64,000 nucleotides of DNA from Ciona intestinalis (taxonomy: Eukaryota > Chordata > Ascidiacea > Phlebobranchia > Cionidae). Below are positions 60,148-64,000 of the stretch, piece after piece. Positions within the stretch are counted from its first letter, which is position 1; the number at the start of each line of letters is the position of its first letter. The notes beneath the pieces were generated by a model. It saw only the letters and a list, made by a program, of their open reading frames with translations, was not told the origin of the DNA and did not search any database. The DNA lies in contig NC_020170.2 in assembly GCF_000224145.3 (NCBI RefSeq), positions 1,196,300-1,260,299 of the forward strand. Reading direction: 5' to 3'. A program made the position numbers and the translations under genes.

Positions 60148-60851
60148 CTGCAGAACAAAATATTAAAATATACAATGAAGCAAAATATGCGAGGTATAAC
60201 TTACTTTGTTGCCATCTGAAGTAAGAGATGAATTTGTACGAACAGTCTTTCATTACCAATGTTGGTGGTGGTTATTTAACCATGTAATGATTTTCAAAGC
60301 CTTTGTTTTACGAGAAAGAAGACATTTATCCCTTTCACGCAGTCTGCAAAGTTTTAAAAATTCGGCATACATTTTGGTGTTCTGAAATATGAAAGAGTGT
60401 TGTATTATAATTACTATATCAATAGGAAAGTTTTTTAAAATAAAATGTGTTCTCGTAAGATATTTATTTAGTGGTTGAATAACGCGCACCTGTTCGTTTG
60501 TTGTAAAGTGTTCCATGTGACATAAGTTTGATGTTCACTGTGTGAATCCGACACTCCATCGTTGCTAACATATACACGCAAAGTGTTTTGTAACATTGAG
60601 TGTAGCGGGTATCCAGAGAATCAACAATTGAGATATTGAATGAACTTTTTAGTAAGACTGGCACACATCCAAAAAAAGTTGTTTTGGTCAGAAAAGGCTG
60701 GTATGACAAGCCTCCACGTATAGGGTAATCCCTTCTGTATTTTTCTTAACTGTTTGTTGAACCCGTCGTCGACTATCCTTCAAAACGATTCATTATTTAG
60801 GATAGATTCTACATTCACACAACAAACAGTTGCTTTTACCATACTGTGCCT

Positions 60852-60956
60852 TTAGTTTTCCAAAAGCCTATTGTTCGGAAAAACCAACGCAACTGCATGG
60901 CACACGCATCTCACCAACCAGAAAAAGTCCAATAAAAGGAGTGATGGTTTATTCAT
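60852..60956 (-). CDS. candidate secreted peptide ORF, B-type, 34 aa
   Basis: MNKPSLLLLDFFWLVRCVCH then AVALVFPNNRLLEN. It is the equivalent of the 51-residue ORF in a B-type unit, with the hydrophobic start shortened and the C-terminal part different and shorter. Confidence 0.2.
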   Translation of the reverse strand: MNKPSLLLLDFFWLVRCVCHAVALVFPNNRLLEN

Positions 60957-61637
60957 CTGCAGAATAAAATATTAAAATATACAATGAAGCAAAATATGCG
61001 AGGTATAACTTGCTTTGTTGCCATCTGAAGTAAGAGATGAATTTGTACGAACAGTCTTTCATTACCAATGTTGGTGGTGGTTATTTAACCATGTAATGAT
61101 TTTCAAAGCCTTTGTTTTACGAGAAAGAAGACATTTATCCCTTTCACGCAGTCTGCAAAGTTTTAAAAATTCGGCATACATTTTGGTGTTCTGAAATATG
61201 AAAGAGTGTTGTATTATAATTACTATATCAATAGGAAAGTTTTTTAAAATAAAATGTGTTCTCGTAAGATATTTATTTAGTGGTTGAATAACGCGCACCT
61301 GTTCGTTTGTTGTAAAGTGTTCCATGTGACATCGTCAACACTCCATCGTTGCTAACATATACACGCAAAGTGTTTTGTAACATTGAGTGTAGCGGTATCC
61401 AGAGAATCAACAATTGAGACATTGAATGGACTTTTTAGTAAGACTGGCACACATCCAATCAAAGTTGTTTTGGTCAGAAAAGGCTGGTATGACAAGCTTC
61501 CACGTATAGGCTAATTTCTTCTGTATTTTTCTTAACTGTTTGTTGAACCCGTCGTCTACTCTCCTTCAAAACGATTCATTAATTAGAATAGATTCTACAT
61601 TAACGCAACAAACAGTTGCTTTTACCATACTGTGCCT

Positions 61638-61751
61638 TTAGTTTTCCATAAGCCTATTGTTCAGAAAAACCAATGCGACTGCATGGCACACGCATCTCAC
61701 CGACAAGAAAAAGACCAATAAAAGCAGGAAAAGGAGTGATGGTTTATTCAT
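61638..61751 (-). CDS. candidate secreted peptide ORF, B-type, 37 aa
   Basis: MNKPSLLFLLLLVFFLSVRC then VCHAVALVFLNNRLMEN. The signal-like start is kept; the tail follows the B type. Confidence 0.25.
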   Translation of the reverse strand: MNKPSLLFLLLLVFFLSVRCVCHAVALVFLNNRLMEN

Positions 61752-64000
61752 CTGCAGAACAAAATATTAAAATATACAATGAAGCAAAATATGCGAGGTA
61801 TAACTTGCTTTGTTGCCATCTAAAGTAAGAGATGAATTTGTACGAACAGTCTTTCATTACCAATGTTGGTGGTTGGTGATGGTTATTTAACCATGTAATA
61901 TTTTAAAGTCATTTTAAGGACAAGAAGACCATTTTGTTCTTGCAAGCGACGTGCAAACGTTTTGCAAACCTGGCATAAAATGTGGTATTCTGTAAAGATA
62001 AAAACACATTATTCATTGGCCAATATGGAGCTGTTGTTGCCAAAAGATCAATAGTAACTTAGTTAACTTAGAAATTTTCTTGCATAATATGTGAAGGTCG
62101 TCTCAGGAAATTGAAAACGTTTACCTTTTGAGGTGTTCCCGGTTTAGTGTTTGTGGTTCACAGACTAGTCGTTCACTAGGCGAATCCGACACTCCATGGT
62201 TGCTAACATACACACATAGTTGTATTCAATGTGTTAGTGTTGTTTTTACATTGGATGTAGCGGTATCCAGAGAATCAACAAATTAAGATTGAATGGACTT
62301 TTCAGTAAGAAGGACACACACGCTTTGGTGTGACAAGCTTTCACGTAGGCGAATATCATCTACATTTTCCTTAATAGGTTGCTCAACCCGGTCGACTCTT
62401 CTTCAAATCTAGTTACAATTCATTTAAAAGAGACTACATTCATTTTAAAAACAATTGCTTTTACCATACTGTGCCTTTGGTTTCGTCCTGGTTTCACCAA
62501 GCCTATTGTCCAGGAAAGTAAACGAGAGTGCATGGCACACGTATCTCACCGACAAGAAAAAGACCAATAAAAGCAGGATATGGAGTGATGGTTTATTCCT
62601 CTGCAGAACAAAATATTAAAATATACAATGAAGCAAAATATGCGAGGTATAACTTGCTTTGTTGCCATCTGAAGTAAGAGATGAATTTGTACGAACAGTC
62701 TTTCATTACCAATGTTGGTGGTGGTTATTTAACCATGTAATGATTTTGAAGCCTTTTTAAGGACAAGAAGACCATTCTGTCCTTGCAAGCGATGTGCAAA
62801 CTTTTTACAAATCTGGCATAAAATGTGGTATTCTGTAAAGATAAAAACACGTTATTCATTGGCCAATATGGAGCTGTTGTTACCAAAAGATCAATAGTAA
62901 CTTAGTTAACTTGGAAATTGTTTTTGCATAATATGTGTAGGTCGTCTCAGGAAATTAAAAACGTTTACCTTTTTGAGGTGTTCCATGTTTAGTGTTTGTG
63001 GTTCACAGACTAGTCGTTCACTAGGCGAATCCGACACTCCATGGTTGCTAACATACACACATAGTTGTATTCAATGTGTTAGTGTTGTTTTTACATTGGA
63101 TGTAGCGGTATCCAGAGAATCAACAAATTAAGATTGAATGGACTTTTCAGTAAGAAGGACACACACGCTTTGGTGTGACAAGCTTTCACGTAGGCCAATA
63201 TCATCTACATTTTCCTTAATAGGTTGCTCAACCCGGTCGACTCTTCTTCAAATCTAGTTACAATTCATTTAAAAGAGACTACATTCATTTTAAAAACAAT
63301 TGCTTTTACCATACTGTGCCTTTGGTTTCGTCCTGGTTTCACCAAGCCTATTGTCCAGGAAAGTAAACGAGAGTGCATGGCACACGTATCTCACCGACAA
63401 GAAAAAGACCAATAAAAGCAGGATATGAAGTGATGGTTTATTCCTCTGCAGAACAAAATATTAAAATATACAATGAAGCAAAATATGCGAGGTATAACTT
63501 GCTTTGTTGCCATCTGAAGTAAGAGATGAATTTGTACGAACAATCTTTCATTTCCAATGTTGGTGGTTGGTGGTGGTTATTTAACCATATAATGATTTTC
63601 GAAGCCTTTTTAAGAACAAGAAGACATTCTGTTCTTGCACGGGATGTGCAAACTTTTTGCAAATTTGGCAAAAAATGTGTTACTCTGTAAAGATAAAAAC
63701 ACTGTTTCATTGGCCAATATGGAGCTGTTGTTGCCAAAAGATCAATAGCAACTTAGTTAACTTAGAAATTTTCTTGCATAATATGTGTAAGTCGTCTCAG
63801 GAAATTGAAAACGTTTACCTTTTTGAGGTGTTCCCGGTTTAGTGTTTGTGGTTCACAGACTAGTCGTTCACTAGGCGAATCCGACACTCCATGGTTGCTA
63901 ACATACACACATAGTTATATTCAATGTGTTAGTGTTGTTTTTACATTGGATGTAGCGGTATCCAGAGAATCAACAAATTAAGATTGAATGGACTTTTCAG

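Larger units (their letters stand above)
58200..64000. repeat. tandem array of about 0.8-kb units
   Basis: The anchor GCAAAATATGCGAGGTATAA (or close variants) recurs at about 58330, 58925, 59355, 60181, 60988, 61788, 62634 and 63480. Spacings of the last six are 826, 807, 800, 846 and 846. The two leftmost units are old and shorter. Two unit types exist: A (from 59355, 61788, 62634, 63480, with TTTTTAAGGACAAGAAGACC) and B (from 60181 and 60988, with TTTACGAGAAAGAAGACATT), giving the order A B B A A A. Copies of one type are nearly identical, so the expansion is recent. The array continues past the window. Confidence 0.9.

Overview
The window looks like an ascidian tunicate genome, most consistent with Ciona. 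It has compact multi-exon genes with short GT-AG introns, AT-rich intergenic DNA, vertebrate-like orthologues (NUDT12, GPAT3/4, U2SURP, FAM98, an SLC22 transporter), and very abundant short repeats: a tRNA-headed SINE, a roughly 190-bp MITE with TAGGGTGGGG termini, and hAT-type non-autonomous elements. Species assignment is inference. All genes were read by hand as spliced models; most exon joins were checked for reading phase.

Layout. 1-790: first two coding exons of a GPAT3/4-type acyltransferase (minus, runs off the left edge). 1772-5266: NUDT12 (plus). 6520-8250 and 10948-13705: two divergently transcribed paralogues for secreted Tyr/Cys-rich proteins, separated by a nested inverted repeat that holds their promoters; three of the four assembly gaps lie here. 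15712-28300: a 22-exon leucine-rich-repeat protein (plus). 28581-40511: U2SURP/SR140 (minus, 21 coding exons), convergent with the LRR gene. 41097-45937: FAM98 (plus), divergent from U2SURP across about 0.6 kb. 47463-54615: an SLC22-like transporter (plus) whose introns are packed with MITE copies. 54.6-58.1 kb: gene-free repeat-rich spacer. 58.2-64.0 kb: tandem array of about 0.8-kb units with conserved splice-like sites and short secreted-peptide-like ORFs, running off the right edge.

Functional links. The housekeeping genes belong to separate processes: NAD(P)H turnover (NUDT12), glycerolipid synthesis (GPAT3/4), pre-mRNA splicing (U2SURP), tRNA splicing ligase complex (FAM98) and solute transport (SLC22). 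They do not form one pathway. The two places most likely to hold undescribed biology are the palindromic promoter block with its secreted-protein gene pair (6.4-13.8 kb) and the tandem array at the right end. At small scale, two palindromes of 38 and 36 bp, each between perfect 8-bp direct repeats, look like minimal hAT-type insertions.
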